Under the pieces are notes generated by a model, which saw nothing but the letters and a program-made list of their open reading frames with translations, did no database searches and had not been told where the DNA came from. Source: Arabidopsis thaliana (Eukaryota > Streptophyta > Magnoliopsida > Brassicales > Brassicaceae). Taken from it: DNA of 64,000 nt. The translations under genes were made by a program, and so were the position numbers. Shown piece by piece: positions 39,316 through 51,697 of this stretch (position 1 is the stretch's first letter; every line of letters begins with the position of its first letter). The stretch covers positions 19,505,443 to 19,569,442 of the forward strand of contig NC_003071.7 of NCBI RefSeq assembly GCF_000001735.4, read 5' to 3'.

Positions 39316-40385
39316 GTTCTTTATTGGAGGAATCCAAACTTTTTAAGAAATTGGGACGATATTTCAAATGGAGATCGAGAGAGACTATATTATATACACA
39401 AGACCAAGAAGGAGCCTATGGGATTAAGTTTTAACCTTTTTAATTAGGGACGTGTAATTGAAGTTTATGAGGGTATTTGGGAGGTTCATTTGATTTTGTA
39501 GGTATTGTAGTCATCATTACAAACGGTTTAAGCATTATTTTTGGATCTAGCTTTATGGTGTTGTTTTGAATTCTGTTTTTCTTTCTTTTACTATTTCAAG
39601 TAAAACTACCACTACCAGCGAAAACTAGATATATATGTGTTCATTTCTTAAAAATTGCATTCATTATTGGTTTTGTCTGGTCACAAAAAATCATTAACAT
39701 TTTTAGAATACGTAAAATCATGGGATTGCCAATAAAAAACAGTAAAGAAAAGGTGCTAATCAAGGGAGGGTTGCAGAGGAAGCAAGAGAAAGGTGAGAAG
39801 CAATAATGAAAGTTAAAAGAGTATCAAAAAGTCACTTGGAGTTGGTAATTCTTCAAGCTTAATTTTTGATCCTCTCTAATCATTTAATGTTATGAATTTG
39901 ATTATTGTTTTTCTTTAAGCAAGAGGGAAATTTTAGAATTTTTTGGAAACATATCTGAACGTGGATTTCATTTTACAATAATAGCTATAGAGATACCTAG
40001 GGGGTCCGAATCAATTCACTCAATACCAAAAAAAAGGACCGGTTACCATATCGTTATCCAAACCGGTTGATTCACATTTATTAGGATGTGTTTTCGCATT
40101 GAAATTGAGTGAGGCCAGTGATGTTAACCCAAATTCACGACCTAACCACATTTTTTTACGTGGCGTCACTTCTGGTATAATATCGTCAGGGTTAGTTATG
40201 AGTCTGGTTCGAATAATTAAAGATAGCATCAGATAGAAAAGTAAGAGATCGTCACATGAATTACATGGTTATGGCCATTCACTTGATCGCCATGAAACAC
40301 AAAACATATGATGACTTAGGAACAGAGACGACAAAAGTATCAAAAGGTAAGAGTTTTTTTTTGTCTTTTCTTTCTCACCAAGAGA
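39316..40385. other. PMEI6 promoter and 3' region of the helicase gene
   Basis: About 1.1 kb between two minus-strand genes. TATATTATATACAC about 70 bases upstream of the PMEI6 start (around 39386-39399) is its likely TATA box. No coding frame of interest is present. Confidence 0.45.
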
Positions 40386-43300
40386 TCATTTGTTGTGAAG
40401 AGATTTGCGAAGAAGAGAGGTGTAGTTACCAAACTGGATGTCAGAAGGCGGATGGAGATTAAAGACATAGGAGATTGGTCTGGAGACTAGCATAGGCTTC
40501 TGGATTGTTAATGTGTCTTGGAATGCACCAAAGCTTTCTGAATCGTGTGGGAAAGACTCTCCAAGGAAGAAGAAGCTTTCTCTGGCTAGCTTCTCAACCT
40601 TGACAAAAAAAAAACACATACACAAATAAATGAATGGAGTGGACAAAACAATGAAGGTGCTGATACAGCAAGACTTTTTTTTTTACCTGTAAGAGTGAGA
40701 ATCTGACGTTGTTCATTGTGAGAACTACTCGGATTTTGTAAAGCTTATCGCCGAGTAATCTGATTGCCATGTGCTCGAAGAAATTCTGCAGAATAGTTTT
40801 CTGCTTCTCAGGAGTATCAGCATAGCTGTCTGGGTTAAGGAACCACAGCACGCATTTCACTTCGTTCCACGGGATTGGGTTCTCCCTTCCTGCTTTTGAG
40901 ATGATTGTCTGGTAGGGATGATTGAGACCCCAGAAGATTCTTGTGTCTGCAAGTGATGAATCACAGAAAAGCGTCTCTGAAGACGATGATGTTGAGAGTA
41001 TTCTCCAGGACGGATAACGGTTGGCTATACTTGAGGTGAAATGCATGTCAGAGTCATCGAACACAAGGATACATCCCTCAGAAGAAGTAGGAAACAAATC
41101 CAGAAGGGGCGATGTGGAAGAGCCATCTTCTTCTGGAAGGCATTGGGGAGGTGGAAGGTATGATGTTGTCCGTCGTCGCATGGCGTGGGAAAACAAACAC
41201 GATTCTCCATTTCGACATCCCTGCAAAGACGACTTATTAGCATAGACTCTGAAGATGACCCAACTAGGATGGTAACGTAATGCACCTGCGATGATGCGAA
41301 AAATTTGCAGGCTGGTCTTGTTGACTGAAGAGTATGAGTGAACGTGCACTGGCCACCACGGTTACAATATCCATTAAGAAAATATACACAGACTGGGGCC
41401 TCTCCATACTCAACGTAATCCTCAGGTTCGAGTGCTCCATGGCCATTATCAGATTCAGATGGTGTGCATTGAGTTCTTATCTATGGCAAATCGAAACAGT
41501 AATAGATCAATACGCTGTAAGGAAGAAACATTGTTTTCAGCTCTAGCATCCACCACACTCTTATTATTGAAAAACTTGGTACAATGAGAAGATTGATAAG
41601 CCTGTAAACGCAATTACTAAATACACGAAACAAGGTCGGAAAATGAATACCTCTTTGATAATACTGGCCATGTTTTCTGCAATAGCATTTGCTTGGAATG
41701 CGTTAGGAGGAACAAACGGCACTGATACACATTTTCTTACTTCAGGAGGTGGTTGATTGTTATCTACGTCCTCAGAGTGTAGATATTTATCTTCAGAGGG
41801 TTGGCACTCAATATAGCATGTATGATCAAATTCATATGGATTGTAATAGGTTGGTTGAGAATCAGAGGAACTGATGAATTGAGGTCTAAAACGATGAAAT
41901 GAGCTAAGTGTATCTTCATCTGTAAACCAGACGAAAAATTCCAATTAAAGGCAGAAGAAAGTAGAGAAAAAAAAGGAAAGAGAGGCTATTAGCGCGTTAA
42001 AATGGAAAGGCTATATAAAAAGAGTCGAGGAAGCAATGAACTTACACAGCTCAGACACATGATAGAACGAGGACTGGGCAATATTGTGGAAATCACACCA
42101 CTCTTTCTCAATCTCAGGAAACATCAACTTGAGATCTTTGTCTTTCTCTTTTGACAGGAGTTGTTTCAAGTTTTCAAGACGATGCTTATCCTTCAAGGAG
42201 AGAAACATCGGTAAGATCTTCGAGAAGAGAAGCTGGTATTTCGTGGGAATATGGCGAAACTATATTATTACCTTAAAGACACGTTGCCAAAACTGAAAAG
42301 CACAAAAGTTTGCCATGAGTACCATCTCCCTCCGCCCACCAGAAATGGTCTTGCTGCCACCAAAATAGTGGTCAACATACTCTAGAAACTGTAAAAGAAG
42401 ACAAAGGTGAAGTAGATGATTAACATCATGATCAAAAAGACGTGTAGAACTGTAGATTAATTCACCAATAGGACATACCAGTGAATCATCTCCAAAAGGA
42501 TGATGGATAGGAAGTGGTAGGGTATCCATCAGGACACCTAATAGAATCCCTTGTCTTAGCATTCCCATTTCACCAAACTTGACGACCAGAATAGATGCAT
42601 CAAAGGACAATGGGAAGCTAGCAAGCAACCGTCCATAAAATGTGGGCTCGTAACGTCCCCTAGGCGATTTCCGCAATGCTTGTATGCTTAACAGCATCCT
42701 TAATGCATCGTCAACGACATCTGGGTCTGGTGGATCCATAGCTTTTGCCAGCAATGCTAAGTTATAGAATATAATAACACTCAGTTCAACTGACGGAGTC
42801 TGATTAGATAGACACAATAACATTTTGGACACTATCTTATAGATTCGATCTATTGTATTTCTAAAGCATATATGCACCCAATTTTTAAGAATAATGAAAG
42901 AATACTCCCACCATAAGCATTTAGCTTCATCTAAGGATCTTCGCACCAAACAGGAACTCATGTGATAGGTACTTATGCAGTAGCAGAAGACCTAGCAAAC
43001 CCGACTGTCCTTACTATTTCACAGGTAACCCAAGTTTGACATCTTCTATTATAAAAGAAGTTAAACATTCTCTACACAATTATAATATTATTACCATTTG
43101 CGTCATTAATGGCTCTGGATTCCGTGCAGCAAATATGGAGAACTTGTTGTCTCAATGACAGCTTAAGTATAGATGGGGGCTCATGTTCTTCAAGCTTGTT
43201 AAAAAATGCACTCGGCACCAGGCGATACACCTCACCATCACATGTTCGACCTGTCCTCCCTCTACGTTGCTCAGCCTATAACCCACATAAGAAGCTAAAT

Positions 43301-45429
43301 TTAGAACATCCAGTCATCCACTATTATTCCATAAATGGTAAATTCTAGCAATACCTGAGATCTAGAGACCCAAACAAGCTGTACTGCGTCTCTTTTTCTG
43401 GACGGATCCCAGAACACTTGCAGAGACCGGCACGAGTCAATGACATATGCTACTTTGGGTATTGTTACCGAAGATTCCGCAATGTTTGTAGCCAATATTA
43501 CCTGAGAACAGTATTTTGGAAAATTTATATAACTATGACGTCACAAAATGGTAGTTGCAACTCATTGCATCAATACGAGTTTGATGTCCCCCCAATAATA
43601 ATGCTCATCTCTCAAGGACAAAGAAACATGGAAAGGTAAAAGAGAAACCTTGCGGCGGGATCTGCATATCTTCATAGCCGCCAAGGCTTGCTCGGTGTCA
43701 ATGCTTCGGTGCAATATGTGAACCTCAAAAGATGCAAAAAAGGGTTCCAATTGATGATACTGCTGCTCAAGGGAGTAGTATGTCGGAAGGAAAACCAAAA
43801 TACTCTTCTCAATGTCTGGTTCTTTTTCATGAATATATAAGATAAGATCATGAATAAGATTTTGCAGTTCAGGTTTGATTTCAGTATCAGCTGAAGAAGG
43901 ACTTGGACCAGGACAGTAAGCTGACAAATCAGAACTCACACCAAGCAATCCTGCAACCTGCTTCACAAACAGTGTCATATTAATTAGCTTGGAAATACTT
44001 GCCGTCAGAAAAGAAGAAAATCAATTGGATAATAATATAGTTTCATAAAGAGCAACAAATCTAAAAAAGTTTAACCTGCTCAAGATATAATACTCTTCGC
44101 TGGAAAATTGTTCTCTGGTCAGGGCTAGGAATAGCAACTACTTCTACGCGTTCACCCCTGCCTAGTTCTTTAAAGTAGTCTCTGTACCTTGTTATATCAG
44201 CAGTTGCAGACATCAAGACCACCCTGTAATTAATCAAATCACCTCTTTAATAACCATGACCTCAATACAAACGTTATCGATGATAACACGGTTGAAGTAA
44301 TGAATCGGTATAGTATAGAACTGACTTATCTTCTATCAGCAAACACAACCACGCGAAACAATTTAAGAACCTTAAAGTAATTACATCATGTTGTAGAAAA
44401 GGGTTATAACCTGAGGTCATTATTCTTCATGAGAAACTGCTTAACACAGACAAGAACAAGATCTGACTCCACAGATCTTTCATGCACTTCATCAAGAATG
44501 ATAACCTTGTACTTTAGTGCATTCAACCCCTTGTCTAGCATTTCATCCAACAGAACTCCAGCAGTTTTGAACAGAATTTTCGACCTGCATGCAACAGGAT
44601 AATTGCATAAAAGTCATCAATAAGGGGGAAAAAGCCAAATATTGTCCTGAAAACTCGGACACAGTAGAAGAAACTGAAAGGAGATATTGTTCTATAAGTC
44701 AAGAAGATGAAGATAATGATAGTTACCCTTCGGTCAAAATCTTAGAATGCCCAATGTGGTAACCAATTTCTCCACCTAAATCGGAGTTGCGAGATTTAGC
44801 AACCATCTTAGCAACAGCTACAACCGCAAATCTCCTAGGCTGTGTACACAAAATGGGAGCCATGTTTGCTTCCAGAAGGAACTGTGGAACTTGTGAACTC
44901 TTCCCTGAAGCAAAGAAGGACAAGTAAGTAACCACACTACGTATGAGATGAGTCGAAAATCCAGCTATCCATTACAATCACAACAGTTCAAAGGCGCAGG
45001 GAAGCTAAATATGGCCCAACTTGTACTATTTCCGTTTAACGCGTTAAGATAGAAACGAATCAAATGGACTATCCACTCACAGAAAACATTCAAAATCTGG
45101 TGTCATACAGGAAGAAACCCCAACGGAGCATTTCTGTAATCAAAATGACGAAGACGACAAAACAAAAACAAAAACCCCAACGGAAATGCAGATTACTAAC
45201 TAGAGTAAGTCGTCTCGGAACGAAGGAAGAAAAATAGAATAAGAGAAAGAAGAAGGCGAGCGCAGGTACCGCATCCAGGCTCGCCGACGATGAGAGTGAC
45301 GCGATTCTCGAGGATTTTGTCGATGATTCTCCTTTTCATCGCCATAATCGGAAGCGAAGCGAAGTTGGAGGAGGGTAAAGGTAACGATTCAGAAGAGCTG
45401 GAAGACGAAGTCGGCGAAGAAACCGCCAT
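40386..45429 (-). CDS. DEVH-box RNA helicase with CCCH zinc fingers
   Basis: Fourteen exons: 45270-45429, 44727-44904, 44411-44584, 44076-44223, 43649-43957, 43355-43501, 43095-43275, 42479-42756, 42272-42388, 42046-42190, 41651-41919, 41286-41480, 40687-41220 and 40386-40598, giving 1015 residues. Helicase motifs are in order: Walker A GEPGCGKS (49-56), DEVH, SAT (LMSAT), TNIAESS, and QRRGRTGR. An HA2/OB-like region follows. Near residues 720-770 are two CCCH fingers (C-x7-C-x5-C-x3-H and C-x8-C-x5-C-x3-H). The last 250 residues have no domain I recognise; in homologues this part resembles a methyltransferase-like fold, but I cannot show that. Probably an RNA helicase in the DHX family. I believe this is At2g47680. 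Confidence 0.9.
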
Positions 45430-45925
45430 TGTTGTCGTACGCGGAGCACTGTCTCTCTTCCTCTACACACAGAGTCTAGTCCAGTCTCTGGTATTTCTAA
45501 TACTGCCAATCACATCCTTCCTCTCTACGCTTTTAGGGGGGTTTTAGGGGAGCGTCGATCAGGTGCGACGAGCGTACGTTTAGCTCGCTCGTTGATCTCT
45601 CAAGTCTAATAAGTTGACTAGGTTTGACTAGTCAAAATGTGTGCGGGTGTATACACACACTGGAGAGCTTGCCGCGAATTACCTAGGTCCCACTAAGGAA
45701 AGGACATATATATATCATGGGCAAAAAAGTGCCGCCAATCAAAACACTTGAAAAAAAGCAGGAAAAAAACTTACAAATAGAACCGGCCCACTCATAGCCC
45801 AGTAATAAAAAAGTCCATTAATGGATATCTCGGGTCATCCAAAAACCCGAACCCGAACCATTTTCGATGAAGTTGACGAACCTGTCTGGTTTTGTTGCGT
45901 TCTTCCGATTTGGGTTGGAGAGGAA
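45430..45925. promoter_or_regulatory. Divergent promoter of the helicase and NDUFS5 genes
   Basis: The 496 bases between the two start codons include site II-type motifs GGCCCA (45785-45790) and AGCCCA (45796-45801) near the NDUFS5 side. These are common upstream of nuclear genes for mitochondrial respiratory proteins. TATATATATCATGG (about 45707-45720) could be a TATA box for either side. Confidence 0.6.
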
Positions 45926-46610
45926 ATGGCGTCGGGATGGGGAATAACGGGAAACAAAGGGAGATGCTACGATTTCTGGATGGATTTCAGTGAATGTATG
46001 TCTCACTGCAGAGAGCCCAAAGATTGTACCCTTCTTCGTGAAGATTACCTCGAGTGTCTCCACCATTCCAAAGAGGTAGGTACCCACTTCTTTTTTCCGG
46101 TGATATTGTTTGAAGAATTTCATTGATTTGATGGTTCTGATGTTCGCCACTGTTTCCGGCTAGATCAGTGTGATTGTGATGTCTAGATCACTTAGTTGTC
46201 GAAATTCCAAAAATCCTAGATCAGGTCGAGCAATTGGGAAATGAGTCCCATGCCTTTGTTGATTGGCCATTTTCGGAATCCTCAGCTGCAGAATCAAGAT
46301 GCCATTGAAAGATCATGTTCTCTTGTTTAAGATAGGATGTATCGATTAGGCGTTTCTGGAACTAAATCATCTCTGTACATGTTACAACTGTTTCTTCTGC
46401 AATTACACGGCTCTCTTAGAACATTACGATTGACACCAGTGGTTTCTTTACTTTGAATGAAGATGCTGTAAGTTTAAGTTTTTATGTGTTGTGTACCTGT
46501 TGTTGCAGTTTCAAAGAAGGAACAGGATATACAAGGAGGAGCAGCGTAAACTAAGAGCAGCTTCGAGGAAAGGTGAAGAAGCCGGAGATGGGACTCACAA
46601 CCATCACTAG
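45926..46610 (+). CDS. Mitochondrial complex I 15-kDa subunit (NDUFS5-like)
   Basis: Exons 45926-46075 and 46509-46610 give 83 residues. I start at MASGWGITGNKG because this is the conserved N-terminus; an in-frame ATG at 45821 would add 35 codons that look like leader sequence. The protein shows the twin Cx9C motif (C-YDFWMDFSE-C and C-TLLREDYLE-C) of intermembrane-space proteins oxidised by MIA40, then a charged C-terminal helix. It is an accessory subunit on the intermembrane side of NADH dehydrogenase. There is no cleaved presequence, as usual for the family. I believe this is At2g47690. Confidence 0.9.
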
Positions 46611-47063
46611 TCTCAACAATCCTCCTTCAAGCTTCATCCGATTCCAGAGAAGAATAATAAAAGGTTCATGGAAGATTTTGTATCTTGGAATCTCTAAACG
46701 CTTTGATTGTTTTTCAGTTTTCAATTTTATCCAATCATGTTCTGCTTTCTTTTTATGTTAAATCGTCTCTTTGAGACGTATACTTTTCCACCTGAATTAT
46801 GGACATGTGGATTGTGGATCATTTACTTCTTCACTATTACTCCATCCAACCAGGAACAATGGCAACATTTTGTCGATAACTTGTGTTTAATTAATTATAA
46901 CAATTGTTCTTGGAAAGCTCACAATGTACATTGGAAACCAGTTATAGTTACATCATAAACAAGTTTTGATCGATCAAACAAGTCCCCAGTTTTCTTTTAT
47001 ACATTGATCATTAAGCCTGATAGAATTCTCCCAGGCGACTGTAGAGTTCTGACACAACTTCTC
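46611..47063. other. Convergent 3' region, NDUFS5 and RFI2
   Basis: The two 3' UTRs meet here. AATAATAAA-type signals follow the NDUFS5 stop at about 46653. No coding frame is supported. Confidence 0.45.
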
Positions 47064-48909
47064 TCAGAAGTGTCTATGCCACAAGCTAGGGATCGTGCGA
47101 TGATTCGATGGGACAGGGAAATGTGGGAACCAATCTCTCTCCCATGCATGAATTTGATCGGTTTCTGGTTCATGGTGTCCACCTGGATAAATGAAGAATC
47201 CAACGTTCTGATCTGGCATTGGTGGGGGAGGTGGCGGCGGCGGTAATCCCCTTCTTGTCATGGAGATGAGAGGTGATGCGAGAGTGGGACCATTGGCATG
47301 ATGTTGTTGCCTCTGATGATTATAAGCATGATGCTGTTCACGCATTTGGGTGCTGCTTCCTTGGTAACTGTTAATTGCTGGTGAGGACCTTTGATTAGAC
47401 CTACAATGCCCAATTCCAAAAGAATATTGTAAAACACTCTGCAAGAAGTTGAGAGCAATAGGGAGTTTGAGAAGCTAACCGGTGACTAAAAAGAAATGGA
47501 TGCGCATAAGGTAGGCCTCGTGCTGCTGAAGAGTCAACTTCACCATCAACCACATGAGCAGCGGGTAGTGAAAACGATGGGGAATGGTGATGATACTGGG
47601 GGGCAACAGGAAGCTGGTGAAAGTGATCGTTAGAGTGGCTGTTCCAGGGATGATCATCTGTGCTGTTATTGTCGCTAGTTCTCGGGGTAGCGGCTGGGCC
47701 AGGTCCAACATATGCAAGATACGAATGATTCACAGCAGCGGCGTGATGTCCATGGAACTCAGTATGATCTAAGGAAGAAATATGGGTTTTGACATTATAA
47801 ACGGATTGCTAGACAAAATGAAATGATTATATACAGAACAATCAGCGTCTAACTTACATGTAGTGGTTGCAGGTTCCAGTTCCCTGAAACACAGAGCAAA
47901 AGTCAATTCTAGCTTTCGCGTTTGAAGGATCAAAAGCCTTAGAAAAGAGAGATAATAGCAAAAACCATGGTAAAGGTGTTGTAGGCTTACTCGAAAGAAG
48001 CTGCTGCTTGAGAGAGTTCACCAAACGGGCACCAATGGACCCGATATTGCTGCAAACCCCGTAAAAATGTCAGGATAAGCGATCTCTCATAAGGAGGTTA
48101 TATGATAAAAGCACAGTTCTCATGTACACGAAAAGAAAGCATATCGTTGCACAAAGTAGTGAGCTTTTACCATTTCCGGATAGCTTAAACCGTACAAGTC
48201 TTCTTCAGGGATCCAATCTTCCATGGAAAACTCTGGAAAGGGGCGAGTAGAACCGTTTGCATACAACCACTGACCCTTTTCGACATTGCGACAGTTAGGG
48301 CATTGCATGGCTCCTTTCATGTTAAATGCTGATCCAATGCAATCTGCAAGAAACCAAAAAACAAGCTGCTAAAGGGAAAGCCGAAAATAGCAACAAATTC
48401 AGCAGCCAGATAATAGAACTAGCAAGCCTCATTCTATATCTACACAAGAGAAGAAACCGATTCACAAGTTACGACACACATTTGTCAGAACTCGATCATT
48501 TCTAGGATCAACCAACTGCAGAGTCGTGGCAATCTAAGCTTGTAAACAAAGCAAGGGATTAGGAATCCATCTATATTCTCAAATTCATTCAATTATCGTC
48601 CAAATCTACCATCAGATAATTGCACAAAAGCTTGTACAAGCAAAAAGCCATCGGATCATCAAACTGTGATGGAGGGAACGCAAAATGGTAAGAGATGGAG
48701 GAAGGGAATGAAATACCCAAATGGAACTGGTGACCACATTGGAGCTTAGCCTTGGATCTGGTACCATCATCGAGCACCGATTCGAGGCAAATCGAGCACG
48801 AGACTTCGACAGGAGACGAGGAATCCTCCGGGTTCCCGCGTTTTCCAGGGTCACATCCACCAGCAATTCGGAGATCATCATCGCAACCCGAATCTTTAGC
48901 TCCGGCCAT
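47064..48909 (-). CDS. RFI2: RING finger protein RFI2 (red and far-red insensitive 2)
   Basis: Exons 48717-48909, 48171-48343, 47991-48049, 47858-47883, 47480-47768 and 47064-47400 give 358 residues. The N-terminal RING has C38, C41, C58, H60, H63, C66, C79 and C82. A conserved region (WLYANGSTRPFPEFSMEDWIPEE) follows. The rest is low-complexity, rich in His, Pro, Ser and Gln, with a run of eight prolines (in RRGLPPPPPPPP) and many His pairs. RFI2 is a presumed E3 ligase that modulates phytochrome signalling and photoperiodic flowering through CO and FT. Exon 4 is only 26 bases. I believe this is At2g47700. Confidence 0.93.
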
Positions 48910-49602
48910 ATCTTCACCAGCAGGCCAAATCGGAGGGAACCAACGAAAATTTTCGTTTTTCGAAAGAACAAAAAAAAAGAAAAGAAAGGATTGTCAAACA
49001 AAAATCAATGAGAAACCATGTCTCGCTATCGCTATCTGTCTCTCCGAGTTCGTCTGCCTTTTGGAACGCCGATGCGGTAAATCTATCCTTCCTCTTCCTC
49101 TCTCTCTCTCTCTCTCTCTCGTCCGACCTGTTAGAGATGACGTGGTTCAAAACCGGACAATGACATTGGACTCTCCCTTTTCTTTTCTTTCCTCTCCCAT
49201 TGTGGATAATTTTTTATTATTATTTTATTACTTTAGTTTTGGATAGATGATCATCAAACCATCCATCCATCTGAACCAACAACCAAACTATAAATTTGTT
49301 CATTTAAATCATTAATCTCTATTTAGTTGATTTGTTTTCTTCTCTAGTCTCTTTCATATGAAGTTTATTATAACTTTCACATCCATTTTGTTATGAGAAA
49401 GATTAGCATATTATAACACACGAATATTGATTGTCTAAGGATACCAAAACATTGTATGTAGTAAACAATTACACATATAGATGCAAATGTATATTGTCTT
49501 GAATCGTTGTTTCACATCAAGCTAATATTATTTCACTTTATTCTTCTGAATTAGAAGACTATGCAGAGACTTTGCTTTGACCGAGTAGCCTTCCCTTAGG
49601 TT
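48910..49602. other. RFI2 promoter and 3' region of the USP gene
   Basis: About 690 bases. A CT microsatellite (about 49099-49120) lies 190 bases upstream of the RFI2 start, in its likely leader or promoter. The remainder is AT-rich with no coding signal. Confidence 0.45.
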
Positions 49603-50514
49603 TCAGACCTTGATCTTAGGCTTCTTCACGATCATCACCGAGCAATGAGCATGATGAGCGCAGTAGTCACTCGTACTCCCGAGAACCGCCCTGCCACACA
49701 AACCGACAAGTGAATCAGAATGGGTGTATAGTTGAAAGATTGATCATAAGAATTAAGGCTGAATGAAATAATACCTCTTGATAGCTCCATATCCATGGCT
49801 TCCCACAACAAGAATAGAAGCATGATGCTTATCTACAACTTCACATAGGATATTCCTTGCATCACCTTCGAAAACTTCGATCACCGCGCCATGAACCTAC
49901 ACAACAAACCTAGGAATGATGATTGAAAAGAAGAAGATAGTTGCTAACCAAAGATAGATAGTTACTATAAGAAAAACCAGTGCTACTTAGCTTGAAGCTC
50001 TTAAATGTGCTAGAGATTCACATTCACATTACCAAACTCATCTAATAGAGTCCAATACAACACATGATGACGATTATAAAATCCAAGAAACACATAAAAC
50101 GAATTTGAATGTTTGATAATAGCAAGATCGTACCGATCTGCTCTGACAAATTGCTTTGGCTTTCTCGACAACCTTAGCAGCGGTATGCTTCAGATCAGCA
50201 TCAACATAAGGTACAACCTCCGCAGTTCCTAAAACACACAGATTAACAAAACCTAAATGATCTCTCCCCATCGCTGCCCAAAACAGAACCCCTAGAAGAG
50301 TAGATTCGAGAGTGAAAGCAAAGAGCGTACCGGGACCAGCGAGACCAACGGCGGAGACGGCGTTAGGTTTGGCGTGGACGATGAAGAGCTTAAAAGGATA
50401 ATTGGGAGCGTAAGGAGCGAAGAAACGATCGAGCGTCCACTCCAAGGCGTAAGTGCTCTGCTCGCTGTCGTCAACTCCGACGACCATCACCGATTTCCCA
50501 TCTCCGGTGGCCAT
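49603..50514 (-). CDS. Universal stress protein A-like protein
   Basis: Exons 50331-50514, 50134-50228, 49775-49896 and 49603-49690 give 162 residues. I start at the ATG at 50514 (MATGDGKSVMVVGVDDSEQS); the open frame above it lacks an ATG. The protein is a single USP domain: the first strand VMVVGVDDSE, then the C-terminal nucleotide-binding signature [34 protein letters not shown], which fits the G-x2-G-x9-G-(S/T) ATP-binding pattern. Such proteins form dimers in the cytosol and are induced by stress. The specific role is unknown. I believe this is At2g47710. Confidence 0.92.
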
Positions 50515-51139
50515 GACTCTGACGTTGTTCGCCGGCGTGAAGAAAACGCGCTCTTGTGTTTGTGGTAGAAAGAAGCCTAGAAGAATCCTCCAAAGTGTTT
50601 GCACAGAAAAAGAGAGTTTTGGTATCTTCTTCTTCTATTATTTAATTTCTTTAAATAAAAAGAAAAGAGGAATGTGATACTTTGATTTGATGACGTGGCT
50701 GGTCCTCATTTCTTTATGCCTTTCCATTAGTAAATTTCCCAATATTTAAAGTTACCCACAGATTTTAAATAAGAAGAACCCACAGATTTTACACAAAATT
50801 TATTCTAATTTGAATATTACCCATAAAACAAAGTACATAAAAGGATTTTGCAGGTTAACAGTTATTAGCTTTTTAGTAACAAACTGATATGAATTGGTTT
50901 GATAACTTTCGATTTTACTTGGAAATTAACTATTACAAGAAAAATCTAATTTCAAATAGTGGAATGATTTGAGTTGGGTAAAATCCGGCTCAGATGATAA
51001 CAATTACAAAATAAAAATGAGACGGCCGGCTGTAGAATAATATGACGACGTGAAGCAAAAGCAGGAGTGCGACAGAAACCTCTCTAACCAAATTGCTTTT
51101 AGTTATATTCTTCTTCGTCTTGACGCTACTCTTTACCTT
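50515..51139. other. USP promoter and flank of the ATG18 remnant
   Basis: AT-rich DNA upstream of the USP gene. CTTCTTCTTCT-type leader tracts occur near the gene. No further gene is apparent. Confidence 0.4.
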
Positions 51140-51697
51140 TTTTTATCTGATTTCAGATTTCTCCAGAATCTTCAGATTCCCATGGCCACTGTTCATGTTG
51201 TCGGTCTGAAAATCAATTCTGGATCTCCAGGGAAGGACACATCCCGAAAGGCACCTGATGCAATTCATGCTGCTTTATCACCGTCATCATCTCTATCATT
51301 ACTCAGAGGTACATATACCTTAAACCCCAAACCAGTTTCTCCGTAGCATTTTGAGACGTCATCATTCTTATCTATCATCAAACCTTGCTCTTTGTCCATA
51401 TAGGAGTGTTACCAAAGTATTTCAGCTCAGAGTTGTCAGTGGCTCAGTTCCGGTTGGTCGAAGGATCTTAATACATAGTGGCATTTGGACATGAGAAGAA
51501 CACAGATTCTTGGGATGGATGGGAGGTAAGAGAACCATACCCTAACCTTAATAATGTCCTACAAGTCGGATCAGCAGCTTTGTTTGATTTTTGGGTGTTT
51601 TGCAGCTTCTACAAAGGCCAGTTTTGATCCAGTACACGGAGGAGAGATGTCTCAGCTCGAGTATCATAACTGTCTGAAGCCGCCTTCTGTGTTTTGA
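51140..51697 (+). pseudogene. Decayed C-terminal fragment of ATG18 (PROPPIN)
   Basis: Reading across exons and frames gives [19 protein letters not shown], then [20 protein letters not shown], then RGVLPKYFSSELSVAQFRLV, YIVAFGHEKNT, LGMDGSFYKGQFDPVHGGEM and SQLEYHNCLKPPSVF. This is the last third of plant ATG18a as I remember it. Intron borders survive: donor at 51309 (AGAG|GTACAT), acceptor before 51404, donor after GGATGGGAG (about 51525) and acceptor TTTTGCAG at 51605. Decay is clear: a stop (TAA at 51469-51471) replaces the Gln codon of EGTQYI, a small deletion follows HEKNT, and one extra T precedes the DPVHGG codons. No WD repeats or FRRG lipid-binding motif remain upstream. A 64-codon frame at 51182-51471 survives and may be annotated as an unknown protein (At2g47720). 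Confidence 0.85.

Noticed and set aside
38651-39346. 231-codon plus-strand frame opposite PMEI6
   Set aside because: Shadow of the real minus-strand PMEI6, which has the signal peptide and the inhibitor cysteines.
42757-43094. Open frame running from a helicase intron into exon 8
   Set aside because: It encodes no family-like residues, and splicing 43095 to 42756 restores DAN-ALLAKAMDPP in frame with good GT-AG signals.
45821-45925. In-frame upstream ATG extending NDUFS5 by 35 residues
   Set aside because: The family starts at MASGWG-like sequence; the extension looks like leader DNA and would add no known targeting signal.
50515-50604. Open frame upstream of the USP start
   Set aside because: It lacks an ATG; the USP domain begins right after the ATG at 50514.
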